DNA of 64,000 nucleotides from Methanoregula sp. (GCA_030694985.1 JAUYTV010000014.1:24547-88546), one strand, 5' to 3'. Numbered from the stretch's first letter, positions 35,714 through 45,239 are shown. Translations and numbers: made by a program. Notes: generated from the sequence alone by a model not told the origin.

Positions 35714-37855
35714 TCACTCCCCCCTCCGCATCACCGGATACAGCACATCATCCTTCCCGTCCAGCTTTATCGTTACAACTGTTGTATTGAGCTGGCTTAA
35801 GGAATTTGCAAGAATCTTTGCTGACGAAAGTGTGTACAGCGTATCGCCAATGTAAAGCGAGCGCTTCACTTCATTTCGCGAGCTGCCATAGTAATAATAT
35901 CCACTGCCCCCCGTACCATGCTCAACGGTGCCCTTCAGGACAAACCCGGTATCCGGCTTTACTCCAAACACGTACGCCCCGTACCAGATCTGTGGCTGGT
36001 CCCCGCTCAGTTTTTTATCCTGTACCGCATCCTGACGGACAACCCGGGCCGGGATCACCAGCAGGTTCTTTGCCTTGTTAAACAGGAATGCCCGGTGATC
36101 CGATAGCGCAGCGGAGTCCGAGCCGGAATCACCGATCTCAACTTTACCCACCTGCCGTGGTTGCGCGACATCCGAGACATCGAAGAGTGCCAGCTTCAGT
36201 CCCTGTGTTGACACACCGCCCCAGTCGTTGGCGGCAGTCTCCTTCCCAATCCCGATGATGAGGTTCTTGTCATACGGGTGAAGGTAATCCGAGTAGCCGG
36301 GGATCTTGAGTTTTCCGAGGATCTTCGGGCTTGTTGGTGTCGAGAGATCGATTACAAAGAAAGGGTCAATGCGTTTGAACGTGACCATGTAGAGCCGGTC
36401 ACCGATAAACCGGGTCGAGTAGATCTTCTCCTGCTCAGCAATGTGGGTGAGTGACCCAATTGTCTTCATCGCACTGTCGAGCACAAAGACGCTGTTGTAC
36501 TCGTACTGTCCCCTGGATGTCCAGACATTGGACGTGGTGGCAACCCGGAGATTGCCATTATACTCGTCCATGGCGAACTGGTTCTTGAGGTATCCCGGCA
36601 CCTCCCCTTTAGCTATGTAGCTGATCGCCCCGTTGTTGATCCCGATCTTGTGGATTATTGTTGTTGTCTGGTCGATCTCTTTCTTGCGGATCGCTTCCTG
36701 CTCACCGCTCTTCATCTCAGCGATGGCCACCTGTTTGTCCGCTTCGCTCATGGTATTGAAATCCTTGATAACGGAGGATACTGATAGCGGTGCTGCACTG
36801 CCAACAGATCCCTGCGCCACACCCATCGCGGGTTCAACGATTCCGCGCATCGGGCGGTAGATATTGTTGTACTTCTGGTAGCTCACGTACATTGCATCGG
36901 GTGAGACATAGACGATGTTCCCGCTGCCGATAAGGTACGTCTTGGCATCTTTTGTGGTACCGGCCCGGGCATCAAACGATGTCACTGTGGTAAAGTCGTA
37001 CTGGCGTTCGGGGTTATCGAAGTAGTAGACATCAGGTGTAACAACAACTTTTGCATTCTCCCGCACCGCAGGGATGATGATCCGGTCATTGTACGGGTAC
37101 ACCGATTCGCGGGAGAGCAGGTATACCGTATCACCAATCATCCGGGCGTTCACATAATCGCCGTCAATGGTGTAATCTTTGAGAAGCTTCGGCTTAGCCC
37201 TGTCACTGATATCATAAAAGACTGCATGGGTGACAGGTGCAGAGCGGTAGTACGGGTACCGCGGGGGCATCATCGCAAGCTTTGCTGCGACATCTGTGCC
37301 CTGTGGTGTGTCCCCGCTTGAAATTTCTGAAGTCCCGCTTTTTAAGAGCACGAGCCGGTCACCCGTGATGAAAATCTCGCGGGGCGTATCATTTAGTTCG
37401 GTCTTGGAAAGTATGGATGCCGATGATGCCGGGTACGCATCCACGATCGTAAGTGTGCTGCCCGAGATCACGTAGATGTAGCGGGCATCGTTCTTGACAA
37501 AGTCCGGCTCATCGACACCGGCAACCTGCACATTGGTCTCTGAGTAGCCGGGCGAACCGATGCTGACGGAAGAAGGAATAGCGCCCGAAGGGGTAGTCCC
37601 CTTTGCAAAAGACTCTGCCATAGCCGGTACAACCATGCGATCCATTGACCCGGCCGCCGTAGAGTAATAGTCGGAACCCTGTGCAAGCTGCGTGTTGTTC
37701 CTGATGTAATTACTGATCTCATCAGCGGAACTGAATTTTTTGATATCCCCTGTCGGAGCCGGTACCGTTGTGCTCATGCACCCGCTGAAAATGACCGCAG
37801 CAAGGATGAGCACAAGCGTAGTAAGCACAATCAGGGTAGGTTTCCTGTAAGACAT
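35714..37855 (-). CDS. Secreted beta-propeller lipoprotein
   Basis: A 713-residue protein. Residues 1-26 are a signal peptide with lipobox Phe-Ser-Gly-Cys (Cys26), followed by a Thr/Pro linker. The rest belongs to the large beta-propeller domain family found in methanogens and some bacteria: Val-Asp-Glu-Pro-Asp-Phe-Val-Lys near residue 115 marks its start, followed by repeated strands such as Tyr-Val-Ile-Ser-Gly-Ser-Thr-Leu and Leu-Tyr-Met-Val-Thr-Phe. It is anchored outside the membrane. Binding partner and role are unknown. Confidence 0.85.
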   Translation of the reverse strand: MSYRKPTLIVLTTLVLILAAVIFSGCMSTTVPAPTGDIKKFSSADEISNYIRNNTQLAQGSDYYSTAAGSMDRMVVPAMAESFAKGTTPSGAIPSSVSIGSPGYSETNVQVAGVDEPDFVKNDARYIYVISGSTLTIVDAYPASSASILSKTELNDTPREIFITGDRLVLLKSGTSEISSGDTPQGTDVAAKLAMMPPRYPYYRSAPVTHAVFYDISDRAKPKLLKDYTIDGDYVNARMIGDTVYLLSRESVYPYNDRIIIPAVRENAKVVVTPDVYYFDNPERQYDFTTVTSFDARAGTTKDAKTYLIGSGNIVYVSPDAMYVSYQKYNNIYRPMRGIVEPAMGVAQGSVGSAAPLSVSSVIKDFNTMSEADKQVAIAEMKSGEQEAIRKKEIDQTTTIIHKIGINNGAISYIAKGEVPGYLKNQFAMDEYNGNLRVATTSNVWTSRGQYEYNSVFVLDSAMKTIGSLTHIAEQEKIYSTRFIGDRLYMVTFKRIDPFFVIDLSTPTSPKILGKLKIPGYSDYLHPYDKNLIIGIGKETAANDWGGVSTQGLKLALFDVSDVAQPRQVGKVEIGDSGSDSAALSDHRAFLFNKAKNLLVIPARVVRQDAVQDKKLSGDQPQIWYGAYVFGVKPDTGFVLKGTVEHGTGGSGYYYYGSSRNEVKRSLYIGDTLYTLSSAKILANSLSQLNTTVVTIKLDGKDDVLYPVMRRGE

Positions 37856-37992
37856 AGTTGTTCAGGATCCTTTACACAGGAAAAGATGATGAATCTGGCG
37901 TTGACTGCGAAAAAAACCGAAGCTATCGTTAAATTGCAGCACATCAGTCCTTTTGCAATCCCCAATATTTTTCCGGCAGGAGCCCTCTGCCA

Positions 37993-38994
37993 TCAGAACA
38001 ATGTCTTCTGGGGATTTTTTAAGTGTCGCTGCGCTGCAGGAGTTGTCTGCCTGCCCTGCGGGGTTCTCTTTAAAAAACCGATCTGGATAAGGTACGGTTC
38101 GTACACTTCCTCAATCGTCCGCGTCTCTTCTCCAACCGATATCGCAATGGTCTTTGCCCCGACCGGTCCTCCCCCGAAATCCTCAGCAATGACCGAGAGG
38201 ATACGCCGGTCAAGCTCGTCCAGCCCGAGCTCGTCGATCTGCATTAAGGAAAGTGCGTCCTTTGCAATCTCTGCCGTGATCGTGCCATCCCCCTTTACTA
38301 TCGCAAAGTCCCGCACCCTGCGCAAGAGCCGGTTGCCAATCCGGGGTGTGCCCCTGCTCCGCTGGGCAATCGCTTCAGAACCATCCGGAGTGATGGGAAT
38401 TTTTAAGATGCCGGCGCTCCGGGTGATGATCTCGACAAGTTCTGAGGGAGAATAGAGGTTCAAGCGGGTGATGATGCCGAACCGGTCCCGGAACGGCGAA
38501 CTCAAGAGACCCTGCCGTGTGGTTGCCCCGATCAGCGTGAAGTGTTCGAGTGTTAGTTTGATCGAACGGGCGCTCGGGCCTTCACCGATCATCACATCGA
38601 TAAAAAAATCCTCCATCGCCGGGTAGAGGATCTCTTCAACAACCGGGTTCATGCGATGAATCTCATCGATAAAGAGCACATCTCCTTTCTTTAACGGAGT
38701 GACCAGTGCCGCAATATCTCCGGGCTTTTCGAGCACCGGGCCTGTTGTTGTCCTGATGGTTGCGCCCATCTCGTTTGCAATGATATAGGCAAGCGTAGTC
38801 TTTCCCAGTCCGGGGGGTCCTGAGAACAGGATATGATCGAGCGGTTCGTCCCTGATCTTTGCCGCTTCGATTGCGATCTTTAACATCGCTTTTACCTGGT
38901 CTTGTCCTATGAACGCATCGAGTGAGGCCGGGCGCAGCGTGAGCTCCTCGCCATCATCTGCCAGAGGTTTGGGGGAAATGATCCGCTCGGTCAT
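37993..38994 (-). CDS. ruvB: Holliday junction branch migration helicase RuvB
   Basis: A 333-residue AAA+ motor. Walker A Gly-Pro-Pro-Gly-Leu-Gly-Lys-Thr near residue 60, Walker B Phe-Ile-Asp-Glu-Ile-His-Arg-Met near residue 109, sensor Ala-Thr-Thr-Arg and a C-terminal winged helix with Arg-Thr-Pro-Gln-Gly-Arg are all present, at the full bacterial length. With RuvA it drives branch migration of Holliday junctions. It is the last gene of ruvC-ruvA-ruvB, 7 bases after ruvA. RuvB is a bacterial protein and uncommon in archaea. Confidence 0.96.
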   Translation of the reverse strand: MTERIISPKPLADDGEELTLRPASLDAFIGQDQVKAMLKIAIEAAKIRDEPLDHILFSGPPGLGKTTLAYIIANEMGATIRTTTGPVLEKPGDIAALVTPLKKGDVLFIDEIHRMNPVVEEILYPAMEDFFIDVMIGEGPSARSIKLTLEHFTLIGATTRQGLLSSPFRDRFGIITRLNLYSPSELVEIITRSAGILKIPITPDGSEAIAQRSRGTPRIGNRLLRRVRDFAIVKGDGTITAEIAKDALSLMQIDELGLDELDRRILSVIAEDFGGGPVGAKTIAISVGEETRTIEEVYEPYLIQIGFLKRTPQGRQTTPAAQRHLKNPQKTLF

Positions 38995-39001
38995 GGTTGT
39001 A

Positions 39002-39598
39002 TCAGTGCTCTTTGAGTTTTACCAGTGCGGCTTTTATCAGCATCTGGACTGTGGGCTCTTTTAATCCAGCGGCAGCAGATTTTACCGCATCATACGAGGC
39101 TTTCTCGGCAAACCCGAGCGAGATAAGCGCACTTACCGCATCGTTGATCGTATGATCGCCTCTTCCGGCTCCATCCGGTGGCATGGAATCGCGGACTTTC
39201 TTCATCTTGTCCTTGAGTTCAAGGATGAGCCGCTTTGCGCTCTTGCTGCCGATGCCCGATATCCGGGTTAAGGTTTTTTCATCTTCAGTGAGGATCGCTA
39301 AGGCAAAATCTGCGATCGTGATCTGGGAGAGGATGTTGAGAGCAGTCTGCGGACCTATCCCTGAAACCCCGATGAGGATGGAAAAAATTTCCCGCTCGCT
39401 CCCGTGGAGAAAACCGTACAGGGTGATTGCATCTTCCCGCACTGACAGGTGGGTGAAGAGTTTTACCTTCCCTGCACTGCCCGCGATCTCCTGCACCGAG
39501 GGCTGGGGAACAAACACGCGGTACCCGATGCCATTGACGTCCAGTACCACCCAACGGTCCCCCGTCTGGACCGGTTCACCGTACAGATGCGCAATCAT
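39002..39598 (-). CDS. ruvA: Holliday junction binding protein RuvA
   Basis: A 198-residue protein of bacterial RuvA build: N-terminal OB fold (residues 1-62), two helix-hairpin-helix motifs (Gly-Val-Ser-Gly-Ile-Gly-Pro and Ile-Ser-Gly-Ile-Gly-Ser-Lys-Ser-Ala) in residues 70-125, a charged linker, and a C-terminal three-helix domain that contacts RuvB. Tetramers hold the junction open. It lies 4 bases after ruvC and 7 before ruvB. Confidence 0.95.
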   Translation of the reverse strand: MIAHLYGEPVQTGDRWVVLDVNGIGYRVFVPQPSVQEIAGSAGKVKLFTHLSVREDAITLYGFLHGSEREIFSILIGVSGIGPQTALNILSQITIADFALAILTEDEKTLTRISGIGSKSAKRLILELKDKMKKVRDSMPPDGAGRGDHTINDAVSALISLGFAEKASYDAVKSAAAGLKEPTVQMLIKAALVKLKEH

Positions 39599-39602
39599 TG
39601 TA

Positions 39603-40073
39603 CTATCTCATGATGTGGATATGACATAAGGCAATCGAAAGACCATCGGCTGCATCATCCGGCTTTGGCACTTCATCGAGATGGAGCAGGCGCTTAATCA
39701 TCTCCTGCATCTGCTCTTTATCCGCTCGTCCGGATCCGGTGATTGCCTGTTTTATCTGGTTTGGGGTGTACTCTTCAACCGGAATATTGTGCTGCTCTGC
39801 GGCAAGAAGGATCACTCCACGCACCTCGCTCACGCTCATAGCAGAAGTGACATTTTTTGTAAAAAAGAGTTTTTCAATGGCCAGAAAATCCGGTGAATAC
39901 TTTGTAAGGAGTGCCGTAATCTCTGTATATATCGCGAGCAGCCGTTCTGCCTGTCTCCTGCCCGCCTTTGTCTGGATGCACCCATAGCAGAGCGGTGTTG
40001 GCACTCCTTTGTCCACTTGTATCACGCCATATCCAAGCCGTGCAACGCCTGGATCAATTCCTATGACAATCAT
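39603..40073 (-). CDS. ruvC: Holliday junction resolvase RuvC
   Basis: A 156-residue nuclease of the RNase H fold. The catalytic acids are visible: Asp7 in Gly-Ile-Asp-Pro-Gly, Glu in Ala-Ile-Glu-Lys-Leu-Phe-Phe near residue 67, and the Asp pair in Lys-Pro-Asp-Asp-Ala-Ala-Asp near residue 140. It cuts Holliday junctions symmetrically. It heads the operon. Most archaea use Hjc for this step, so its presence points to transfer from bacteria. Confidence 0.95.
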   Translation of the reverse strand: MIVIGIDPGVARLGYGVIQVDKGVPTPLCYGCIQTKAGRRQAERLLAIYTEITALLTKYSPDFLAIEKLFFTKNVTSAMSVSEVRGVILLAAEQHNIPVEEYTPNQIKQAITGSGRADKEQMQEMIKRLLHLDEVPKPDDAADGLSIALCHIHIMR

Positions 40074-40148
40074 GACAGATATCGAAGTGCGAGATTTTTC
40101 CTGAATTGAATTTCAGCATCCATATCACAATAATCCATGGCGGGCAGG

Positions 40149-41252
40149 TCACTGCTTTGCCGTTGCTTCGGTCAGTTTTTCCACATTGCTCCGGGAAAAA
40201 AATCCATCAAAATTCCCGTAGCGGTGAATATATTCATTCACGATCAGCGTGTGCTCTGAAGGTTCAGAGAAGATCTGTTTGAGCCCGTCTTCATCTGAAC
40301 CTACAAGTTCGAGCAGGAACTCCATGCCCTCTTTTTTGAGCTGGGCAACCGTCTCTTCGATCTGCTCTGTCTGGAACGCCATGTGGTGCACCCGGGTCCC
40401 GTAATTCTGTATGAACTTCTCGGTCGGTCCGGACACCTCGTCACTGGTATAAGGAGTAATTCCGGAAGTAAAGACCATGGCAAAGTCCTCTTTGTTGCGC
40501 CGGGCCACGCTCGTGATCGAATTCTGTGATTTGACGTGCACGCCGAAATCATAGTGGTAATTGGTTAAGGAGAGGAACTCTAATATGGCAGCAGTGCGGT
40601 CCTGCGCCCTGACCCGTGTTGCTGTGTGATCGAGTTTTGAGATATTTTTTAAGTGTTTGTATGCCGGCTTGGTAATGTCAGGAGAGACCGTTGTTGCCCC
40701 CGTCGGGGCATACATCTGCATATCATCCTGCCACTCAATAAACCCGATGGAATTTCCGGTATAAGGCGAAGGGGCGGTCTGGATAAATGAGAAGTAATCA
40801 GATACGATGGGTTCAGGTGTCAGGAATATTATTCCCAGTCTTTTCTGGATGGTTACGTACTCCTTTATGTCTGTTGTGGAAAAAACAAAAGTCTCGAGCC
40901 GGGTGTTGGGAAGAGGGGAGGTGAGTCGTGCCATATTCGTTCCGGCAAACGGGTTAAAGCCCTCCTGCGACCGGACGATCAGCGATGCCGAGCCGGGAAC
41001 GGAGAGCACGTAGCTCTGCGAATCGGCATCAAAGAAGGCTTCCGTGCACGCAAGTCCGGTATACCGGAGCAGTTCATAAACCGCAGGCACGAGATGGTCG
41101 GTCTCGGTAGCGATGATCACCGAATCAAGCCCCCCGACAAGCCCTTCAAGCCCGGCATCCCTGCGCTCGTCCAGAGCCTGAGCGGCATTTTCCAGCAGGA
41201 TATTTTCCTGTACAGATGCCGAATCGAGTGCAGAATCCTGTGATGGGGTCAT
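40149..41252 (-). CDS. 4-hydroxyphenylpyruvate dioxygenase-like VOC protein
   Basis: A 367-residue protein with two vicinal-oxygen-chelate domains. In the C-terminal half the three metal ligands of HPPD are in order: His in Leu-Asp-His-Thr, His in Val-His-His-Met-Ala-Phe, and Glu in Val-Asn-Glu-Tyr-Ile-His-Arg, followed by the Gly-Asn-Phe-Asp-Gly-Phe segment close to the HPPD end. HPPD turns 4-hydroxyphenylpyruvate plus oxygen into homogentisate. A methanogen is a strict anaerobe, so another substrate or oxidant, or an isomerase or lyase reaction of this fold, is possible. It stands alone. Confidence 0.75.
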   Translation of the reverse strand: MTPSQDSALDSASVQENILLENAAQALDERRDAGLEGLVGGLDSVIIATETDHLVPAVYELLRYTGLACTEAFFDADSQSYVLSVPGSASLIVRSQEGFNPFAGTNMARLTSPLPNTRLETFVFSTTDIKEYVTIQKRLGIIFLTPEPIVSDYFSFIQTAPSPYTGNSIGFIEWQDDMQMYAPTGATTVSPDITKPAYKHLKNISKLDHTATRVRAQDRTAAILEFLSLTNYHYDFGVHVKSQNSITSVARRNKEDFAMVFTSGITPYTSDEVSGPTEKFIQNYGTRVHHMAFQTEQIEETVAQLKKEGMEFLLELVGSDEDGLKQIFSEPSEHTLIVNEYIHRYGNFDGFFSRSNVEKLTEATAKQ

Positions 41253-41272
41253 TTAAGTTCGTCAACACTCCT

Positions 41273-41280
41273 GTATATAG
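41273..41280 (-). promoter_or_regulatory. TATA box of the HPPD-like gene
   Basis: The minus-strand CTATATAC lies about 20-28 bases before the start codon, so the transcript may be leaderless or nearly so. Confidence 0.45.
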
Positions 41281-41384
41281 ATACGGTGCCCTGTTCATAA
41301 AAATTGTGAAGTGCGAAAAAAGCACAGTGAACGATCAAAAACTATTGACCCCCTGTTCTGCGGCAGTTGCCAGACAATAAATAC

Positions 41385-41394
41385 TATTTATATA
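41385..41394 (+). promoter_or_regulatory. TATA box of the 196-residue membrane protein gene
   Basis: TATTTATATA lies 30-39 bases before the ATG at 41424. Confidence 0.55.
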
Positions 41395-41423
41395 CGCACG
41401 CAATATGGAATACAGGAGAATGT

Positions 41424-42014
41424 ATGAAAAACGTTCATCAACCAACGTATACCTTTGTCATCCTTACTCTAGTGCTTATCGTGGTCAACACGATCCTCGC
41501 ATGGCTCTGCCAGTTTGCCCTGCCCGGTGGCATAGGTGGGATATCAACACTCTATTTCGCCGTAGCGTTTATGCTCATCTTCACTCTCTGGTTTGGTGCT
41601 TATGGTGCGATTGCTGCCTACGCCGGCACCCTGCTCGGTTCAGGGTTGCTCTCCACCAACCCGGCCCTTCATGGAGGGGTTGCAATCTACTGGTCGATTG
41701 CGGGTCTCCTTCAGGTGCTCATCCCGCTTGTTGCCCTGCGAACCTTTGAAGTGGATCTCAGTTTAGAGAACCGAAGGGACTGGACGCTGCTGCTGTTCTT
41801 TGGTGTATTGATCAACAATATTGTGGGGGCTGCCTGGGGCGCTTACACGCTCGCACTGGGAAATGTCATTGCAACCAGCGAAATCGGGAGCGTCTTTACC
41901 GTCTGGCTTATTGGCAACATCATCGTGACGATCATTATCGTACCGCTCGCACTCCGGCACTTTACGCCAAAGGTCAGGAAGTCAAAACTCTTTGTTAAGA
42001 ATTACTGGGAATAG
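41424..42014 (+). CDS. Multi-pass membrane protein, possible sensory or transport domain
   Basis: I chose the ATG at 41424, which follows AGGAG; it gives 196 residues and about six membrane helices. The Gly-Gly-Ile-Gly-Gly-Ile-Ser-Thr-Leu-Tyr-Phe start and the Trp-Phe-Gly-Ala-Tyr-Gly-Ala helix recall MASE1-like sensor domains and ECF-type S proteins, but no output domain follows. Substrate or signal unknown. It converges on the TMEM175-like gene. Confidence 0.65.
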   Translation: MKNVHQPTYTFVILTLVLIVVNTILAWLCQFALPGGIGGISTLYFAVAFMLIFTLWFGAYGAIAAYAGTLLGSGLLSTNPALHGGVAIYWSIAGLLQVLIPLVALRTFEVDLSLENRRDWTLLLFFGVLINNIVGAAWGAYTLALGNVIATSEIGSVFTVWLIGNIIVTIIIVPLALRHFTPKVRKSKLFVKNYWE

Positions 42015-42055
42015 GCAAGTTGCGTATTCCCGTCATATATTTTTGTCTAAACCAT

Positions 42056-42682
42056 TCACATGCTTTTTTGTTCCAGGCACCCGCAGGCACTCCTGATGAC
42101 TGCAATGATCGGAACGAGAAGATAAACCAGCAGTGAGTACTGGGGTGAAAAAAACGCCACCACAATACCGAGGATCGCAATGACCGGGACTGTGGCAAGG
42201 ATCCAGAAACGGGCTCCCTCATTATCGATGTTAAATTCTGAATCACACAGGTGACTGCAGTGGCAGATATACATCCAGTGGCCAAGAAACAGCGCACCAA
42301 GGATCAGGATATTTGCATGAAAGAGAAGCACTGCGATCCGAACCCCGTCATAAGCCCCCGACACATCTGTAGTAAACGGGATCAGGACTATGAAGATGAG
42401 GATGGCAACATTGAACCTGAGAATGGTTGGATCAACAATCCGGAGATAATGGAACTGGCGGTGATGTTCGATCCAGAACAGGGCAAGCACCAGAAATGCG
42501 ATGATAAAAAGGATAAACTGAGGGAGTAGTTTTTCAAGATATGCAGGGAGCTCTGCGGCTGCCTGGCTCACGGATAACTGTGGCATGGCCATCCCAAGCA
42601 CGAGCAGGGTCATGGCAAACGCAAAGATCGTGTCCACCATTGTTTCCAGCCGCCCTTTGGAGATCCGGTGTGGGTTATCCAT
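42056..42682 (-). CDS. TMEM175/DUF1211 family membrane protein
   Basis: A 208-residue protein with six predicted helices. Helix 1 carries Arg-Leu-Glu-Thr-Met-Val-Asp-Thr-Ile-Phe-Ala-Phe-Ala-Met-Thr-Leu-Leu, the TMEM175 signature, with the usual Phe-Ser before Asp changed to Met-Val. Bacterial and archaeal members form potassium channels as tetramers. A helix with Trp-Ile-Glu-His-His-Arg-Gln-Phe is also typical. Channel function is inferred from the family, and the changed motif may affect selectivity. Confidence 0.8.
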   Translation of the reverse strand: MDNPHRISKGRLETMVDTIFAFAMTLLVLGMAMPQLSVSQAAAELPAYLEKLLPQFILFIIAFLVLALFWIEHHRQFHYLRIVDPTILRFNVAILIFIVLIPFTTDVSGAYDGVRIAVLLFHANILILGALFLGHWMYICHCSHLCDSEFNIDNEGARFWILATVPVIAILGIVVAFFSPQYSLLVYLLVPIIAVIRSACGCLEQKSM

Positions 42683-42782
42683 TTCAAATCCGCTCTTACT
42701 GTATAATGGAACGTTTCGTTTGTAAAATCTTTCAATGATTATCCATGTCCCTTACCGGCAACCTGTTTAAGTTTCGGTCTGG

Positions 42783-43151
42783 TCAGCAGAGTACCTCATC
42801 CTCCGCCTGCCACTTAGGTGAGACGATACAAAGGAAGACAAGATCCTCCCTGCCGGTATTCCTTATCCACTGGCGGACTTGTGGGGGGATAAGGACGATC
42901 TGACCCGGTGATACTGGTGCGGATTCATTCCCGATGTGCATCTCTCCAAATCCTTTGATAATATAGTAGAGTTCTGTGGATCTTTTCAGCAGGTGAGGGA
43001 GCGTGGACTCTCCGGGCGGGATGATCGCATGGGCGATACTGCACTCCAGTGCCTGCGCCCCGGCTACCTTATCGGGATGAAGCAGCTCATAGAGCAGCGA
43101 GCGGTCGATGACGCGTTCATGAGTGCAGTTGGCAATGTCACGGATGATCAT
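42783..43151 (-). CDS. Cupin domain protein
   Basis: A 122-residue single cupin barrel, counted from the ATG at 43151 (a GTG at 43160 is possible). The metal motif is visible: His in Leu-Pro-His-Leu-Leu-Lys-Arg-Ser-Thr-Glu-Leu-Tyr-Tyr-Ile (with Glu), Gly-Phe-Gly-Glu-Met, then Pro-Pro-Gln-Val-Arg-Gln-Trp, where Gln replaces the usual His. It likely binds a small ligand or metal. Function unknown. Confidence 0.8.
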   Translation of the reverse strand: MIIRDIANCTHERVIDRSLLYELLHPDKVAGAQALECSIAHAIIPPGESTLPHLLKRSTELYYIIKGFGEMHIGNESAPVSPGQIVLIPPQVRQWIRNTGREDLVFLCIVSPKWQAEDEVLC

Positions 43152-43294
43152 AAAAAACACTGGTTAAATGGTGGGCAATTATGGGTAAAAAAGCATATTC
43201 CTTCAAGCATCCTGGTCGCGCCGTTGATACGGGTTTTTTATCATCACTTACCTTTTTACCTATCAGCAATCATCCTTACATGGAGAACAAAATC

Positions 43295-43963
43295 ATGAAA
43301 ATTATCGGTATCAACGCAAGCCCGAGAGGGGATAAGAGCCAGACTAAAAAGCTGGTGATGGCAGTTCTTGAAGGAGCACGAAAGAGTGGAGCGGACATTA
43401 CGTTTGTGGATCTCTGTAGCCTTGAGATCAAGTACTGCACAGCATGCGGTACCTGTTATGCAAAGGGCGAGTGCATCCATGATGACGATTTTGCGGCTTT
43501 GCTTGAGAAAATGCTAAACGCCGATGGTGTTGTTTTCGGCTCACCGAATTACATCAACTCGGTCACGGCCCAGTTAAAGACGATGCTCGACAGGATGGCT
43601 GATTCGATCCACTGCCAGCAGTTTGCGGGAAAGTACGGTTGTTCAGTTTCCACAGCAGGCGGGTCCATGGCAGACGAGGTAGCGGATTACATGAATTCTG
43701 CCCTGCTTCACCTTGGTGCAACAACGGTTGGAAAAGTGGGAGTGCTTGTCGGGGCTGATCCAAATGCGATCGTTCCGGCAGAGAAACAGGCAAAGGAGCT
43801 GGGAAGAAAACTGGCTGATGCGATCAAGACGAAGTGGAATGATCCGGATCAGACGAAAATCCATCTCGAACGCAAGGAATATTTCAAGCGCATTATATCG
43901 TTTAACAAGGATCTCTGGAAGCACGAGTACGATTACTGGAAGGGGTTAGGGGAATTAAAATAA
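43295..43963 (+). CDS. Iron-sulfur flavoprotein (Isf/NADPH-dependent FMN reductase family)
   Basis: A 222-residue flavodoxin-like protein starting at the ATG 43295 after GGAG. The FMN loop is Asn-Ala-Ser-Pro-Arg-Gly near residue 7, and the cluster motif Cys-x2-Cys-x2-Cys-x5-Cys lies at about residues 48-60, as in methanogen Isf, which holds FMN and a 4Fe-4S cluster and takes electrons from ferredoxin. Gly-Ser-Pro-Asn-Tyr contacts the flavin. It probably helps in redox or oxygen defence. Confidence 0.9.
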   Translation: MKIIGINASPRGDKSQTKKLVMAVLEGARKSGADITFVDLCSLEIKYCTACGTCYAKGECIHDDDFAALLEKMLNADGVVFGSPNYINSVTAQLKTMLDRMADSIHCQQFAGKYGCSVSTAGGSMADEVADYMNSALLHLGATTVGKVGVLVGADPNAIVPAEKQAKELGRKLADAIKTKWNDPDQTKIHLERKEYFKRIISFNKDLWKHEYDYWKGLGELK

Positions 43964-44025
43964 CATTTTTTTAACCAAAGATCGATAAAAAAATCAATCG
44001 CGCCAGAACTTTTAAAAAAAATGAT

Positions 44026-44460
44026 TCAGAGTTCCCCGATATCCTCATTCCAGAGCCGGGGGTTTTTCAGAATGAACCCCTGCATCATGGTGACACATTC
44101 GTCAAGATCCAGATCGATCACTTCGATGCCATGCTCTTCCATAAACGCCCGTGCCCCGGCAAAATTCCGGGATTCACCCACAACAACTTTTTTGATCCCG
44201 AACTGGACGGCAGCCCCTGCACAGAGATAGCAGGGCATGAGCGTGGAATAGAGCACAGCATCCCTGTACGTTCCGATCCGCCCGGCATTACGCAGGCAGT
44301 CGATCTCCGCGTGGATGATCGGATCTCCTTCCTGAACCCGGCGGTTGTGTCCCCTGCTGAGAATAACATTGTTCCGGACAAGCACCGAACCTATGGGAAT
44401 ACCTCCCTCATCACGCCCTTTTCCTGCTTCTTCAATTGCTTCTCGCATGAATGGATCCAT
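44026..44460 (-). CDS. Cytosine deaminase-like nucleobase deaminase
   Basis: A 144-residue zinc deaminase. His-Ala-Glu-Ile near residue 50 and Pro-Cys-Tyr-Leu-Cys near residue 76 form the zinc site. The Gly-Gly-Ile-Pro-Ile-Gly start, Arg-Gly-His-Asn, Val-Val-Gly-Glu and the closing Trp-Asn-Glu-Asp-Ile-Gly-Glu are close to yeast-type cytosine deaminase, more than to tRNA adenosine deaminase. It would turn cytosine to uracil for pyrimidine salvage. Confidence 0.88.
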   Translation of the reverse strand: MDPFMREAIEEAGKGRDEGGIPIGSVLVRNNVILSRGHNRRVQEGDPIIHAEIDCLRNAGRIGTYRDAVLYSTLMPCYLCAGAAVQFGIKKVVVGESRNFAGARAFMEEHGIEVIDLDLDECVTMMQGFILKNPRLWNEDIGEL

Positions 44461-44513
44461 CTCTCATCACCCCTCTGGTTGTATGGTTTTTCCATTAAAA
44501 AAAAATCGCGCTG

Positions 44514-44951
44514 TTACCAGACCTCAGGCACCCCGTCAATGAGTGGCGCTAAAAAGACATATGCAAAAAGGAGCAGCCCGGCAACAATCGCATTGTAAAA
44601 CGGAAGTGATGTAACTGTTATCACCCCAAGTGCACACGCCCAGATGAAAAATCCGATTGCAGAGATGCCCAGCTGTACCACATCAGTGATATTTTCCACT
44701 TTCCAGAGGTACAGCACCGTACCAACAAACCCGAGGATCAGGATCCATCGTGCCACTACAGGATACAAGGATTCGGTACCGTACAGGTAATATGAGATGC
44801 CGTATACCGCAATGAACATGGCAATTGTCTCTACCGGAATATATTTGATCAACCGCTCCCTGTAGGAGTCATTGGGCATGTCCTGGTTAAAACAGCCCTT
44901 AGCTCCAGACAGTACCGCGTCACGGTTCCGTTTTGTCACCACAAGCCGCAA
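44514..44951 (-). CDS. Small multi-pass membrane protein
   Basis: I favour a TTG start at 44951 because a full GGAGGT Shine-Dalgarno lies 7 bases upstream; an ATG at 44978 (before the Shine-Dalgarno) and one at 44879 also exist. The 145-residue protein has a basic N-terminus, then Arg-Leu-Ile-Lys-Tyr-Ile-Pro-Val-Glu-Thr and four membrane helices. Conserved looking but of unknown function. Confidence 0.7.
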   Translation of the reverse strand: MRLVVTKRNRDAVLSGAKGCFNQDMPNDSYRERLIKYIPVETIAMFIAVYGISYYLYGTESLYPVVARWILILGFVGTVLYLWKVENITDVVQLGISAIGFFIWACALGVITVTSLPFYNAIVAGLLLFAYVFLAPLIDGVPEVW

Positions 44952-45239
44952 TCGTCTTACCTCCTTTCCTACCTGCATGCTCTGTAGGGCTAATTATATC
45001 AAACCATCGCAGCTGGCAGGGTTTTTTAAAAAAGGAAATTGTTTCCGGCCAAAAGCATTTCATAAAAAAGTTGGTTATCTGATCTAAAATGTTTTCACTG
45101 ACATCCGCTCCGCGATCGGCTCTCCGGTTTTGCGGCAATGAGCAAGCTTATGAAATCAGAGAGGCCGGATCATGCTGGGCATCAGATCCCTGGACATCCC
45201 CCCAGTGATCTTTTCTTCGTCCGATCTCCCTTCTCAAAT

